Below are positions 34,516 through 42,577 of a stretch of DNA of 64,000 nucleotides, one piece after another. Under the pieces are notes generated by a model. It made no database searches and was not told the DNA's origin. It worked only from the letters and a program-made list of their open reading frames with translations. Within the stretch, counting starts at the first letter, position 1; every line of letters starts with the position of its first letter. The position numbers and the translations under genes are program-made. Source of the stretch: Polycladomyces subterraneus (GTDB taxonomy: Bacteria; Bacillota; Bacilli; Thermoactinomycetales; JIR-001); assembly GCF_030433435.1 (NCBI RefSeq), contig NZ_JANRHH010000036.1, positions 118,249 to 182,248 of the forward strand, in the 5' to 3' direction.

Positions 34516-35366
34516 GACCTCTGCGGATCGGTCGAATCGCGTTTACGAACGTTTTACCACTTTATCATTATTTTGATGCGGATGGGCTACCTGTGGAGCT
34601 TGTGCCCATGGTGCCGTCCCAACTGAACCGGCTCATGGCCGCCGGGGAGATCGATATGGGGCCCATTTCTTCTTTCGCTTATGCCGATCAGTATCCGAAC
34701 TACGTCCTTTTGCCGGATTTATCAGTCAGTGCCAGGGGACGGGTCGGTTCCATTTTTTTGTTTACGCGTGATGCGGCTTTGTCCGATCTGCGTTCGGCCA
34801 AAATCGCGCTTACCAACACGTCGGCTTCGTCAGTGGCGTTGCTCAAGGTACTGCTCAATGGATTTGAGCGGGGAAATCCCGAATACGTCACCTTGCCGCC
34901 TTCGCTCAGCGATATGATGGAACAAGCGGATGCGGCCCTGTTGATCGGTGACGATGCCATTCGGGCACAGTGGGAAAATCCGGGATACCGTGTGTTGGAT
35001 CTGGGTTGGGAATGGTACCAGCGGACCGGATTGGACATGGTGTTTGCAGTTTGGGCGGTGCGCAGAGAAGTGGTGGAAGAGCGGCCCGATGAGTTGTATG
35101 CGGTATATGAACGTTTCTTTGCCAGCAAAGAACGGAGCCGCCTCGATCCCACACCGGTCATCCGCGAGGCGCAGCGTCAATTGGGTGGCGATGAGGCGTT
35201 CTGGCGGAACTATTACAACGGATTGTGTTATGATTTGCGCCAGCCTCAACTGGAAGGGCTGGAAGCATATTATCGCCGTGCCGACGAGATCGGGCTGTTA
35301 TCACCGAATGTGCGGATTGAGGTGTTGGATTTGCCTGCGGGCACAAGTACGGGCGAACCAAGGTGA
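34512..35366 (+). CDS. mqnA: Chorismate dehydratase MqnA
   Basis: A 284-residue protein with a periplasmic-binding-protein-like fold but no signal peptide. MqnA motifs are IGRIAFTNVLPLYHYF, AGEIDMGPISSFAYA and VFAVWAVRREVV. MqnA removes water from chorismate to give 3-enolpyruvylbenzoate, the entry to the futalosine route to menaquinone. This indicates that the organism uses that route, perhaps instead of the classical Men enzymes. It overlaps ubiX by four bases and is followed directly by hepT. Confidence 0.9.
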   Translation: MRPLRIGRIAFTNVLPLYHYFDADGLPVELVPMVPSQLNRLMAAGEIDMGPISSFAYADQYPNYVLLPDLSVSARGRVGSIFLFTRDAALSDLRSAKIALTNTSASSVALLKVLLNGFERGNPEYVTLPPSLSDMMEQADAALLIGDDAIRAQWENPGYRVLDLGWEWYQRTGLDMVFAVWAVRREVVEERPDELYAVYERFFASKERSRLDPTPVIREAQRQLGGDEAFWRNYYNGLCYDLRQPQLEGLEAYYRRADEIGLLSPNVRIEVLDLPAGTSTGEPR

Positions 35367-35371
35367 ATGTC

Positions 35372-36343
35372 ATGAGACTCCAGGATATATATGAGGACCT
35401 GAAAAGTGATTTAGAATCGATTGAGCAGGAACTGTCTGCAACGGTCGCATCACGGGACAGCCAACTGGCGGCGTCGGCCGGCCACTTGCTCCATGCAGGG
35501 GGGAAACGGCTCCGACCTGTTTTTGTATTGTTGTCAGGGCGGTTCGGCCAGTATGATCTGGAGCGTTTGAAAAGAATCGCCGTCCCTCTGGAGCTGATTC
35601 ACATGGCCACACTGGTGCATGATGATGTGATCGACGATGCGGAGACCCGGCGGGGTAGAAAAACGGTGAAGGCTCAATGGGACAATCGTGTAGCCATGTA
35701 CACCGGGGATTTCATTTTTGCCCGCGCATTGGAAGTGGTCTCCCAAATCGGTCAGCCGAGGATTCACCATATTTTGTCCCGTGCGATCGTGCAGATGTGT
35801 CGGGGAGAGATCGAACAGATCCGTGATTTCTACAACCCCGGTCAGCATTTGCTTCGTTATCTGCACCGAATCAAGCGGAAAACGGCGCTCTTGATGGCGA
35901 TCAGCTGCCAATTGGGGGCACTGGCAAGCAACGCCTCCGAGGAGATTGTGCGGGTGTTATACCGATACGGATATTATGTGGGCATGGCGTTTCAGATTAC
36001 TGACGACGTGTTGGATTTGATCGGGAACGAACAGCAACTCGGCAAGCCGGCAGGGAGCGATTTGCGTCAGGGAAATGTGACGTTGCCGGTCATTCATACG
36101 TTGCAGTTCGGAAAAAGGGAGGACCGTGAACGGATTTTGGCGTATTTGCGTTCGCGTGGCGAAGAGGTGTCGCTGGACGAGGTGTTGGCCCGCGTCCGTC
36201 ATGCTGAGGGGATCCCGTTTTCGCTCAATCTAGCAGAACGATATTTGGAGAAGGCGCTGTCAATGGTGGATGTCTTGCCGCCGTGCAGCGCGCGAGAATC
36301 GTTGCGTATGATTGCCAGGTTTGTCGGTACACGCACGTATTAG
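35372..36343 (+). CDS. hepT: Heptaprenyl diphosphate synthase component II
   Basis: A 323-residue trans-polyprenyl synthase, the catalytic partner of HepS. The first Asp-rich motif is HDDVIDD (residues 83-89) and the second is TDDVLD near residue 209; GGKRLRP binds the substrate diphosphate. ATG 35372 lies six bases after AAGGTG; GTG 35363, overlapping the mqnA stop, is the alternative. It ends the hepS-menG-mqnP-ubiX-mqnA-hepT cluster. Confidence 0.95.
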   Translation: MRLQDIYEDLKSDLESIEQELSATVASRDSQLAASAGHLLHAGGKRLRPVFVLLSGRFGQYDLERLKRIAVPLELIHMATLVHDDVIDDAETRRGRKTVKAQWDNRVAMYTGDFIFARALEVVSQIGQPRIHHILSRAIVQMCRGEIEQIRDFYNPGQHLLRYLHRIKRKTALLMAISCQLGALASNASEEIVRVLYRYGYYVGMAFQITDDVLDLIGNEQQLGKPAGSDLRQGNVTLPVIHTLQFGKREDRERILAYLRSRGEEVSLDEVLARVRHAEGIPFSLNLAERYLEKALSMVDVLPPCSARESLRMIARFVGTRTY

Positions 36344-36438
36344 GATCTGTCTCCCCTTCTCCTATGCCGGAACGCTTGTCTGTTAAGTTTCTGATAACAT
36401 GTTTGCTTTTGACCGTCCAAATCTGATACAATTCCGTT

Positions 36439-36461
36439 GGGCTACCGTGTGGTAGCCCTTT
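36439..36461 (+). terminator. Terminator between hepT and ndk
   Basis: GGGCTACC and GGTAGCCC pair around GTGT, followed by TTTC. Confidence 0.65.
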
Positions 36462-36494
36462 CAATGGCGATTTACATAGCATGGAGGCGAAACC

Positions 36495-36941
36495 ATGGAA
36501 AAAACGTTTGTGATGGTCAAGCCGGATGGGGTGCAACGTGGACTCATCGGCGAAATTGTGTCGCGATTCGAGAAAAAAGGGTATCAGCTCGTGGCGGCGA
36601 AACTGATGACGGTTTCCCAGGAGCTGGCTGAAAAGCATTATGCCGAGCACAAAGAAAAGCCGTTCTTCGGTGAATTGGTGGATTTCATCACGTCCGGTCC
36701 GGTGTTCGCCATGGTGTGGCAAGGACAAAACGTGATCGCAGGAGCCCGGCAAATGATGGGCAAAACCAATCCAGCCGACGCTGCGCCCGGTACCATTCGC
36801 GGTGATTTCGGCATCAGTGTGGGGATGAACATCATCCACGGTTCTGATTCCCCGGAGAGCGCGGAACGGGAAATTAATCTCTGGTTTGGTGAACAGGAAC
36901 TGATCAACTACGATAAAACCATCAATAAATGGATCGGATAA
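36495..36941 (+). CDS. ndk: Nucleoside diphosphate kinase
   Basis: A 148-residue kinase. The phosphorylated His115 is in [15 protein letters not shown], and [15 protein letters not shown] opens the protein. It balances nucleoside triphosphates using a phosphohistidine intermediate. ATGGAGGCG precedes ATG 36495. As in B. subtilis it lies after hepT, but the cheR gene that follows there is replaced by the HxlR module. Confidence 0.97.
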   Translation: MEKTFVMVKPDGVQRGLIGEIVSRFEKKGYQLVAAKLMTVSQELAEKHYAEHKEKPFFGELVDFITSGPVFAMVWQGQNVIAGARQMMGKTNPADAAPGTIRGDFGISVGMNIIHGSDSPESAEREINLWFGEQELINYDKTINKWIG

Positions 36942-36945
36942 ACAA

Positions 36946-36969
36946 CAGCCCGGAGTTCACTCCGGGCTG
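36946..36969. terminator. Hairpin between ndk and the HxlR gene
   Basis: CAGCCCGGAGT and ACTCCGGGCTG form a perfect 11-base-pair hairpin with a two-base loop between convergent genes; the T tract is weak. Confidence 0.7.
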
Positions 36970-37019
36970 AAATGGTTATCCGGCCGCTCGCCTCTCCGAT
37001 CGTTGACCTCTTCGGATCC

Positions 37020-37346
37020 TCAATTTTCCCCTTCCGAATCCACCCATTCTTCGGCCCATGCTTGGACAGCATCCATCACCGGTCGCAGTGCTTTTCCCTT
37101 TTCGGTAAGCGCATATTCGATCCGCACGGGTTTTTCTGGATAAATATTGCGTTTTAACACCCCAGCGGCTTCCAATTCCTTGAAACGTTCGGACAGCATT
37201 TTATCGCTCATTTGAGGAATGCTGTCGGAGATATCCCGAAACCGTCGGGGACCGTCCATCAGTACTCGAATGATCAATCCGGTCCACCGTTTTCCCAGTA
37301 GTTCAAATGCGGCTTCGAATTTGGGACAAAGAGGATGTGGATGCAT
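37020..37346 (-). CDS. HxlR-family transcriptional regulator
   Basis: A 108-residue winged-helix protein of the HxlR/MarR-like group. It starts MHPHPLCPKFEAAFELLGKRW, with an N-terminal Cys in the position used for redox sensing in several family members. The helix-turn-helix is FRDISDSIPQMSDKMLSERFKELEA, then the wing (VKRNIYPEKPVRIEYAL region). It is divergent from doxX and likely represses it in response to electrophiles or quinones, which is inference. The start at 37346 is seven bases after AGGAGGT. An inverted repeat in the shared promoter is its probable operator. Confidence 0.88.
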   Translation of the reverse strand: MHPHPLCPKFEAAFELLGKRWTGLIIRVLMDGPRRFRDISDSIPQMSDKMLSERFKELEAAGVLKRNIYPEKPVRIEYALTEKGKALRPVMDAVQAWAEEWVDSEGEN

Positions 37347-37379
37347 CGCCATCACCTCCTGGATTTTATTTTATCATAG

Positions 37380-37412
37380 TTACTTGACAAAAGTAAGTTA
37401 TCATCGTATGAT
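37380..37412 (+). promoter_or_regulatory. doxX promoter with likely HxlR operator
   Basis: TTGACA (37384-37389), 17 bases and TATGAT (37407-37412) form a strong promoter. TTACTT (37380-37385) and AAGTAA (37391-37396) are inverted repeats that overlap the -35 box, and a related AAGTAA half-site lies at 37422-37427. Binding there would block RNA polymerase. Confidence 0.65.
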
Positions 37413-37473
37413 ACAGATGCAAAGTAAATAACTGATAAAAATATAGCAATAAACAAAAGGAGAGTGATGGGGT

Positions 37474-37863
37474 ATGATCAATCTGGGACTGTTGATCATT
37501 CGATTGGTGGTAGGCTTGACGTTTATGGGTCATGGTGTGCAAAAATTGTTCGGTTGGTTCGGCGGCCATGGGTTGAAAGGAACGGCCGGTTGGATGGAAT
37601 CGATCGGGTTGCGTCCCGGTTGGTGGATGGCGTTGCTGGCCGGTCTTTCTGAGTTGATCGGCGGGGCACTGTTTGCGGCTGGAGTAGGAACTGCCTTGGG
37701 AGCAGCGCTGATCGTGCTGACCATGTTGGTAGCCATCTTCAAAGTGCACGGGAAAAATGGTTACTGGATCACCGACGGTGGAATCGAGTACAATGTGGTC
37801 TTGATTGCGGTGGCAATTGGAGTGGCCCTGATCGGTCCCGGTTCCTACGTTTTGATCGGTTAA
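37474..37863 (+). CDS. DoxX-family membrane protein
   Basis: A 129-residue DoxX protein with four membrane helices. Conserved features are RLVVGLTFMGHGVQKLFGWFGG at the start, LAGLSELIGGALFAAGVGT, and VHGKNGYWITDGGIEYNVVLIAVA. DoxX-like proteins are linked to thiol and oxidative stress responses, and no single reaction is established for this group. AAAGGAGAG precedes ATG 37474. It is the first gene of a three-gene unit with the dioxygenase and pirin genes, controlled by the divergent HxlR regulator. Confidence 0.87.
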   Translation: MINLGLLIIRLVVGLTFMGHGVQKLFGWFGGHGLKGTAGWMESIGLRPGWWMALLAGLSELIGGALFAAGVGTALGAALIVLTMLVAIFKVHGKNGYWITDGGIEYNVVLIAVAIGVALIGPGSYVLIG

Positions 37864-37876
37864 GGGGGAGAGAAGA

Positions 37877-38653
37877 TTGACCCCTTCTATGTTCATCGCT
37901 CACGGATCGCCGCTCCTCGCCGTGCAGGACATCTCATACACCCGGGACTTGCGACGGCTAGGGGAACAACTGGATCAACCTGAGGCGATCCTCGTATTTT
38001 CCGCCCATTGGGTGAGCGGGACGCTGACATTCACGGCCACGGATGAGGTCCAGGATACCATCCACGATTTTGGCGGTTTTCCAAGAGAACTGTATGAGAT
38101 CACCTATCCGGCTAAAGGATCGGTCAACGTCGCCCAAGAGGTGCAGAAGCTGCTACGGGACCACGGGATTGAGGCAGTGCTGAATGCACATCGGGGGCTG
38201 GATCACGGGGTGTGGGTGATTTTGCGCCATATGTACCCGGCAGCGGACATCCCGGTGATTGCGGCTTCCGTCAATCCTTCTCTATCCCCTGAGGAGCAGT
38301 ACCGGATCGGGGCGGCCCTTTCCTCCCTGAAAAAGCGCAACATCCTGATCATCGCCAGTGGCGCAACGGTTCACAATTTCCGTTATATGAACTTTTATGA
38401 GCAAGATCATACTGATGAATGGGCAAAGGAATTCGATGATTGGCTGATCGACCGTATCCTGGAATGGGACACTGTTTCGCTTTTCGATTACCAACGCTTG
38501 GCACCGTATGCCCTCCGGGCCACACCTGATGCCGAACACTTTTTGCCGCTGTTTATAGCGATGGGGGCCGGCGATGACAGCCGTACGGCTCGGGTGTACC
38601 ATCAAAGTTATCAGTACGGTTCATTGAGCCATTTGATTCTACAGTTTAATTGA
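37877..38653 (+). CDS. LigB-type extradiol dioxygenase (DODA/YgiD-like)
   Basis: A 258-residue class III extradiol ring-cleavage dioxygenase. Probable iron ligands are His in FIAHGSPLL near residue 9, His in VFSAHWVS near 44, and the His of GATVHNFRYM near 175; GLDHGVWVILRHMYP supplies the general acid-base His. Relatives open catechol-type rings, for example DOPA. In an HxlR-DoxX-pirin setting it may detoxify catechols or quinols, which is inference. TTG 37877 is eight bases after GGGAG; ATG 37889 would drop four residues. Confidence 0.85.
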   Translation: MTPSMFIAHGSPLLAVQDISYTRDLRRLGEQLDQPEAILVFSAHWVSGTLTFTATDEVQDTIHDFGGFPRELYEITYPAKGSVNVAQEVQKLLRDHGIEAVLNAHRGLDHGVWVILRHMYPAADIPVIAASVNPSLSPEEQYRIGAALSSLKKRNILIIASGATVHNFRYMNFYEQDHTDEWAKEFDDWLIDRILEWDTVSLFDYQRLAPYALRATPDAEHFLPLFIAMGAGDDSRTARVYHQSYQYGSLSHLILQFN

Positions 38654-38664
38654 GGTGAGGGGCC

Positions 38665-39375
38665 ATGATTCGTATTATTCCATCTGAAGAAAGATATACG
38701 GCCGACCACGGTTGGTTAAAGACACGGCACAGTTTCTCGTTTGCTGAGTATTACGACCCTAACCATCTCAATTTCGGACCGCTTCGTGTGTTTAACGACG
38801 ACATCGTGCAGCCGGGAAAAGGTTTCGGTATGCATCCCCACGCGGACATGGAAATCATCAGCTATGTGATCGACGGAGTGTTGGAGCACCGAGACAGTAT
38901 GGGTAACCAAGGGTTGCTCCGAGCCGGTGAGATACAACGGATGACAGCGGGAACCGGCATTTTCCATTCGGAGTACAATCACTCCCAAGAACGACCGGTC
39001 CATTTTCTGCAAATCTGGTTTTATCCTGAACGCAGGGGTCTGACCCCTTCCTGGGAACAAACATCATTCCCCAGAGAAGCGCAACATAACCGGTTGCTTC
39101 CGGTTGTCTCCGGTACGCCTCGGGATGGCGCACTGTCGATTCATCAGGATGTCACGGTGTATCTGTCGCAGTTGGATGCGGGGCGTTCATTAAGGCATGA
39201 ACAGGAAGACGGACGCTTCATGTATCTGTTTCTGATAAAAGGACGCGTAAAGTTGAGCAGCAAACATACATTGAAAGCGGGAGATACTGCCCGTATCACC
39301 GATCTCTCCCGCATCGAGATCGAGGCTGAGGAAGATGCGCATTTCATGCTGATGGATTTGGCGCCCTTGGATTAA
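38665..39375 (+). CDS. Pirin-family protein (quercetinase-like)
   Basis: A 236-residue bicupin of the pirin group. The metal site of the first cupin is in GFGMHPHADMEIISYVIDG with HSEYNHS further on; GPLRVFNDDIV is a family signature. Some bacterial pirins (YhhW) cleave quercetin, others are stress-linked. Location next to an extradiol dioxygenase and DoxX suggests phenolic or quinone detoxification. GAGGTGAGG precedes ATG 38665. A long hairpin follows. Confidence 0.9.
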   Translation: MIRIIPSEERYTADHGWLKTRHSFSFAEYYDPNHLNFGPLRVFNDDIVQPGKGFGMHPHADMEIISYVIDGVLEHRDSMGNQGLLRAGEIQRMTAGTGIFHSEYNHSQERPVHFLQIWFYPERRGLTPSWEQTSFPREAQHNRLLPVVSGTPRDGALSIHQDVTVYLSQLDAGRSLRHEQEDGRFMYLFLIKGRVKLSSKHTLKAGDTARITDLSRIEIEAEEDAHFMLMDLAPLD

Positions 39376-39415
39376 GAGTACGGAGAAAAGACGGGGAATA
39401 CGGACCCGCTCCCTT

Positions 39416-39468
39416 AAAAAGTGGGTGGTCGTTTTCCGGCGGTGCGAAAGGGAAAACGGCCACTTTTT
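39416..39468 (+). terminator. Terminator of the doxX-dioxygenase-pirin unit
   Basis: AAAAAGTGG (39416-39424) pairs with CCACTTTTT (39460-39468), and GTTTTCC pairs with GGAAAAC inside it. Confidence 0.8.
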
Positions 39469-39540
39469 CAGGTAAAGGACCGAATTTTCCGTCTGAATGA
39501 AAATAAAGCATTTTCGTAGAAGGATTGTCCATTATCTCTC

Positions 39541-39567
39541 CGGTGTCAAGAGACACCGATTTTTTTA
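39541..39567 (+). terminator. Orphan terminator before the aroC promoter
   Basis: CGGTGTC, AAGA and GACACCG form a perfect hairpin followed by A and seven T residues. It lies 70 bases after the pirin terminator with no gene between, so it may end a short RNA or act as insulation. Confidence 0.75.
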
Positions 39568-39571
39568 TGCA

Positions 39572-39600
39572 TTGAGAGCTTCCGTCTTCTCTTGTACAAT
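39572..39600 (+). promoter_or_regulatory. Promoter of the aromatic supraoperon
   Basis: TTGAGA (39572-39577), 17 bases and TACAAT (39595-39600), about 115 bases before aroC. Confidence 0.65.
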
Positions 39601-39714
39601 GATGGGAACAGGTAAGACGTTTTCAGGTGGTTCATCGTATGGTATCATAACAAGCAACCAATATCCTTTAGCAATTAGAAGCTAAAAAGCGCGAAAGTGG
39701 AGAGGAAGATCGCG

Positions 39715-40875
39715 ATGAGGTATTTGACGGCGGGGGAATCGCACGGTCCCCAATTGACGGTGATTATCGAAGGATTGCCGAGCCGCATGCCGTTCTCCAA
39801 AGAAAAGGTGGACGAACAGCTGGCCCGGCGCCAAAAAGGATACGGACGCGGACGCCGGATGCAAATCGAGTCCGACCAAGTCCAGGTTCTCTCGGGTGTG
39901 CGGTTCGGACAAACGACCGGAGCGCCGGTCACGCTGGTGATCGAAAATAAGGACTTCCAGCATTGGCGTAAAATCATGAGCTTTGATCCCGTGCCGGAAG
40001 AGGCGGAAAAACGACGAATCTCCCGGCCGCGCCCCGGTCATGCAGATCTCAACGGCGCGATCAAATACAATCATCGGGATATTCGTGATGTGTTGGAACG
40101 TTCCAGTGCGAGGGAAACGGCAGCCCGGGTGGCCGCGGGAGCGGTGGCCCGCCAGCTGTTGGAGACGTGCGGCATTCGCATCGCCGGTCATGTGGTGAGC
40201 ATCGGCGGAGTGACGGCTCGACCGGTGGACTTGCCGCTGGAAGAATGTGCAGCGCGTGCCGAGGCTTCCCCCGTTCGCTGTCTTGACCCGGAGGCGGAAA
40301 AGGAAATGATGCGCCTGATTGATGAAGCGAAAAAGGAAGGGGATACCCTGGGCGGTATCGTGGAAGTGGTCGTCGAGGGCGTGCCGGTCGGTTTGGGATC
40401 GCACGTGCATTGGGATCGGAAGCTGGATGCGCGGATCGCTCAGGCGATTGTCAGCATCCAGGCGTTCAAGGGCGTGGAGATCGGAATCGGGTTTGAAGCG
40501 GCCCGGTTGAAAGGCTCTCAAGTTCATGACGAGATCATGTGGGATGAATCCCGCGGATATTACCGCCGCACCAATCGCCTTGGTGGATTCGAGGGCGGAA
40601 TGACGACGGGTGAGCCGATCGTGGTACGTGGCGTGATGAAACCGATCCCGACGCTGTACAAACCGCTCAGGAGCGTGGACATCGATACCAAGGAAGCCTT
40701 TTTGGCTAGTATCGAGCGTTCCGACAGCTGTGCTGTGCCTGCCGCCTGTGTCGTGGCAGAAAATGTCGTGGCATGGGAAGTGGCCCGGGCATTGACTGAG
40801 AAATTTTCAAGCGATACGATGGATGAATTGCTGGATGATCTGAAGCGGTACAAGGAAAGGGCGGCGAAATTCTGA
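39715..40875 (+). CDS. aroC: Chorismate synthase
   Basis: A 386-residue enzyme (named aroF in B. subtilis) that converts EPSP to chorismate with reduced FMN. Signatures are [14 protein letters not shown] at the start, [12 protein letters not shown], the [18 protein letters not shown] motif near residue 108, and [17 protein letters not shown] 39715 follows GGAGAGGAAG; the six residues upstream have no support. It begins the supraoperon and supplies chorismate to trp, tyr and menaquinone branches. Confidence 0.96.
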   Translation: MRYLTAGESHGPQLTVIIEGLPSRMPFSKEKVDEQLARRQKGYGRGRRMQIESDQVQVLSGVRFGQTTGAPVTLVIENKDFQHWRKIMSFDPVPEEAEKRRISRPRPGHADLNGAIKYNHRDIRDVLERSSARETAARVAAGAVARQLLETCGIRIAGHVVSIGGVTARPVDLPLEECAARAEASPVRCLDPEAEKEMMRLIDEAKKEGDTLGGIVEVVVEGVPVGLGSHVHWDRKLDARIAQAIVSIQAFKGVEIGIGFEAARLKGSQVHDEIMWDESRGYYRRTNRLGGFEGGMTTGEPIVVRGVMKPIPTLYKPLRSVDIDTKEAFLASIERSDSCAVPAACVVAENVVAWEVARALTEKFSSDTMDELLDDLKRYKERAAKF

Positions 40876-40877
40876 TC

Positions 40878-41969
40878 ATGCGCACGTTGGAAGTGGCGTT
40901 GGGCGATCGGTCCTATCCCATCGTGGTCGGTTCCGGTTTGTATGCGGATTTACCCCGTTGGCTTCAACAGCGTCACATCACGCCCGCACATTCACTGTTG
41001 GTCGTGACTGATTCCAGTGTGGCGCCGCATTACGGCAAACGCGTGCTGACACCGTTGGAGTCAGCCGGTTATCAGGTTCGGATGAGCGTGGTACCGGCTG
41101 GTGAGGCTTCCAAAAGCTTGGATCAATTGTCCCGTCTCGTGGAAGATGCGATTCGCTTCGGCATGGATCGTGACAGCGTCGTGTTGGCGCTCGGCGGCGG
41201 GGTGATCGGGGATTTGGCTGGCTTTTTGGCGGCCGTTTACATGCGCGGCATCCGGTTCGTACAACTCCCCACGACGCTGTTGGCTCACGACAGCAGTGTG
41301 GGCGGGAAAACGGGGGTCAACCATCCGCTGGGAAAAAATATGATCGGTGCGTTTCATCAGCCCGAATTGGTGTTGTTCGACGTGGATACGCTCGCCACTT
41401 TGCCTGGACGGGAGCTGGTGTCCGGCTTTGCCGAGGTGATCAAACACGCATTGATCGCCGACACAGATTTCGCGATGTGGCTGGAGCAACATCATGAAAC
41501 ACTCATGCGGAGGGACCCGTCGCTGTTGACGGAAGCGATCGTGCGCGGATGCGCCATCAAAGCGCAAGTGGTGGCCCGGGACGAACGCGAATCTGGTCTG
41601 CGCGCCATTTTGAACTACGGTCATACTATCGGTCATGCGTTGGAGGCGGCGACAGGTTACCGCCGTTGGACGCATGGCGAGGCGGTGGCGATCGGAATGG
41701 TGGGAGAAGCAATCTTGGGAGAGCTGTTGGGGACGGCACGTGACGTGTCCGGGTTCACCCGACGTTTGCTCGCGCTGTACGGTCTGCCCGTCACATTGGA
41801 TGAGCCGCTCTCCGATGAGGAATTGCTCACCCTGATGCGCAGGGACAAAAAAGCGCGGCAAGGGGAATATGTGTTTGTTCTGCCCAAGGGTATTGGCACG
41901 GTGGAAGTGAAAAAAGGAGTCGAGGAGCGTGTGATTCGCGAAGCGTTGCGGCGATTGAAGGAGGAATAA
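40878..41969 (+). CDS. aroB: 3-dehydroquinate synthase
   Basis: A 363-residue NAD- and metal-dependent enzyme that cyclises DAHP to 3-dehydroquinate. NAD and metal-site motifs are [42 protein letters not shown], and the zinc ligands in [26 protein letters not shown] and [11 protein letters not shown]. It starts two bases after aroC. The ordering aroC-aroB-aroH is the same as in B. subtilis. Confidence 0.96.
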   Translation: MRTLEVALGDRSYPIVVGSGLYADLPRWLQQRHITPAHSLLVVTDSSVAPHYGKRVLTPLESAGYQVRMSVVPAGEASKSLDQLSRLVEDAIRFGMDRDSVVLALGGGVIGDLAGFLAAVYMRGIRFVQLPTTLLAHDSSVGGKTGVNHPLGKNMIGAFHQPELVLFDVDTLATLPGRELVSGFAEVIKHALIADTDFAMWLEQHHETLMRRDPSLLTEAIVRGCAIKAQVVARDERESGLRAILNYGHTIGHALEAATGYRRWTHGEAVAIGMVGEAILGELLGTARDVSGFTRRLLALYGLPVTLDEPLSDEELLTLMRRDKKARQGEYVFVLPKGIGTVEVKKGVEERVIREALRRLKEE

Positions 41970-41970
41970 G

Positions 41971-42390
41971 ATGAAGGTGCGAGGCATTCGCGGCGCAACC
42001 ACGGTGGAAAAAAATGAAGCGGAATCGATATTGTCCGCGACGGAAGAACTGTTGCGGGAGATGATCCGGCGCAATCAGGCGACGCCGGAGGATATTGCTT
42101 GCGTGTTCTTCACAGTGACGACTGATTTGAATGCGACGTTTCCAGCACAGGCGATCCGGTCCATGCCGGGATGGGAGATGGTCCCCTTGCTGTGCGCCAA
42201 CGAGATTCCAGTACCGGGAAGCCTGCCACGCTGCATCCGTCTGTTGATGCTGATCAACACGAATCGGGACCAAGAGGAGATCGAACACGTATATTTGCGC
42301 GATGCCCAATCGCTGCGGCCGGATTTGACGAAAAATGAGTCATTGACACCTGACGGATTCTCCGATACAGTGATGAGTAAGCCGAGTTGA
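41971..42390 (+). CDS. aroH: Monofunctional chorismate mutase (AroH type)
   Basis: A 139-residue AroH-type mutase, slightly longer than the 127 residues of B. subtilis AroH. The start [16 protein letters not shown], the core [27 protein letters not shown], and [11 protein letters not shown] are typical; Arg and Glu residues for chorismate binding are intact. It converts chorismate to prephenate for tyrosine and phenylalanine. Its stop codon lies inside the first triplets of the TRAP-binding leader, so the regulatory element begins within this coding sequence. Confidence 0.93.
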   Translation: MKVRGIRGATTVEKNEAESILSATEELLREMIRRNQATPEDIACVFFTVTTDLNATFPAQAIRSMPGWEMVPLLCANEIPVPGSLPRCIRLLMLINTNRDQEEIEHVYLRDAQSLRPDLTKNESLTPDGFSDTVMSKPS

Positions 42391-42489
42391 GCCGAGATGG
42401 AGACGAGACGGGAAGAGCATAGCAGAGCGGAGCGGAGTGAAAACGAAACGGACTACTCCGACCAAAGCGCCTCTGCTTTGGTCGTTTTT
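42384..42489 (+). promoter_or_regulatory. TRAP-binding leader and attenuator of the trp operon
   Basis: Triplets start at 42384, 42389, 42394, 42400, 42405, 42410, 42415, 42420, 42425, 42430 and 42435. Nine are GAG, one is TAG (42420) and one is degenerate (GGG at 42410); spacing is always five or six bases. Eleven positions equal the number of TRAP subunits. CGACCAAAGC (42459-42468) and GCTTTGGTCG (42475-42484) then form a perfect terminator with a T run to 42489. CGGAG (42433-42437) can instead pair with CTCCG (42456-42460), an antiterminator that TRAP binding would melt. trpD begins 88 bases later. Confidence 0.9.
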
Positions 42490-42577
42490 CTTTCCTCAAT
42501 GATCCTCCCGTTGCTTCTCTGTTCTCTTCCTGCCGGTCGTCTCTTCAGTCCGCACATCATCGACCGGAGGGATACCG

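Noticed and set aside
42391..42577. T-box leader in front of trpD
   Set aside because: No specifier stem or T-box sequence is present; the eleven-triplet TRAP arrangement explains the leader.
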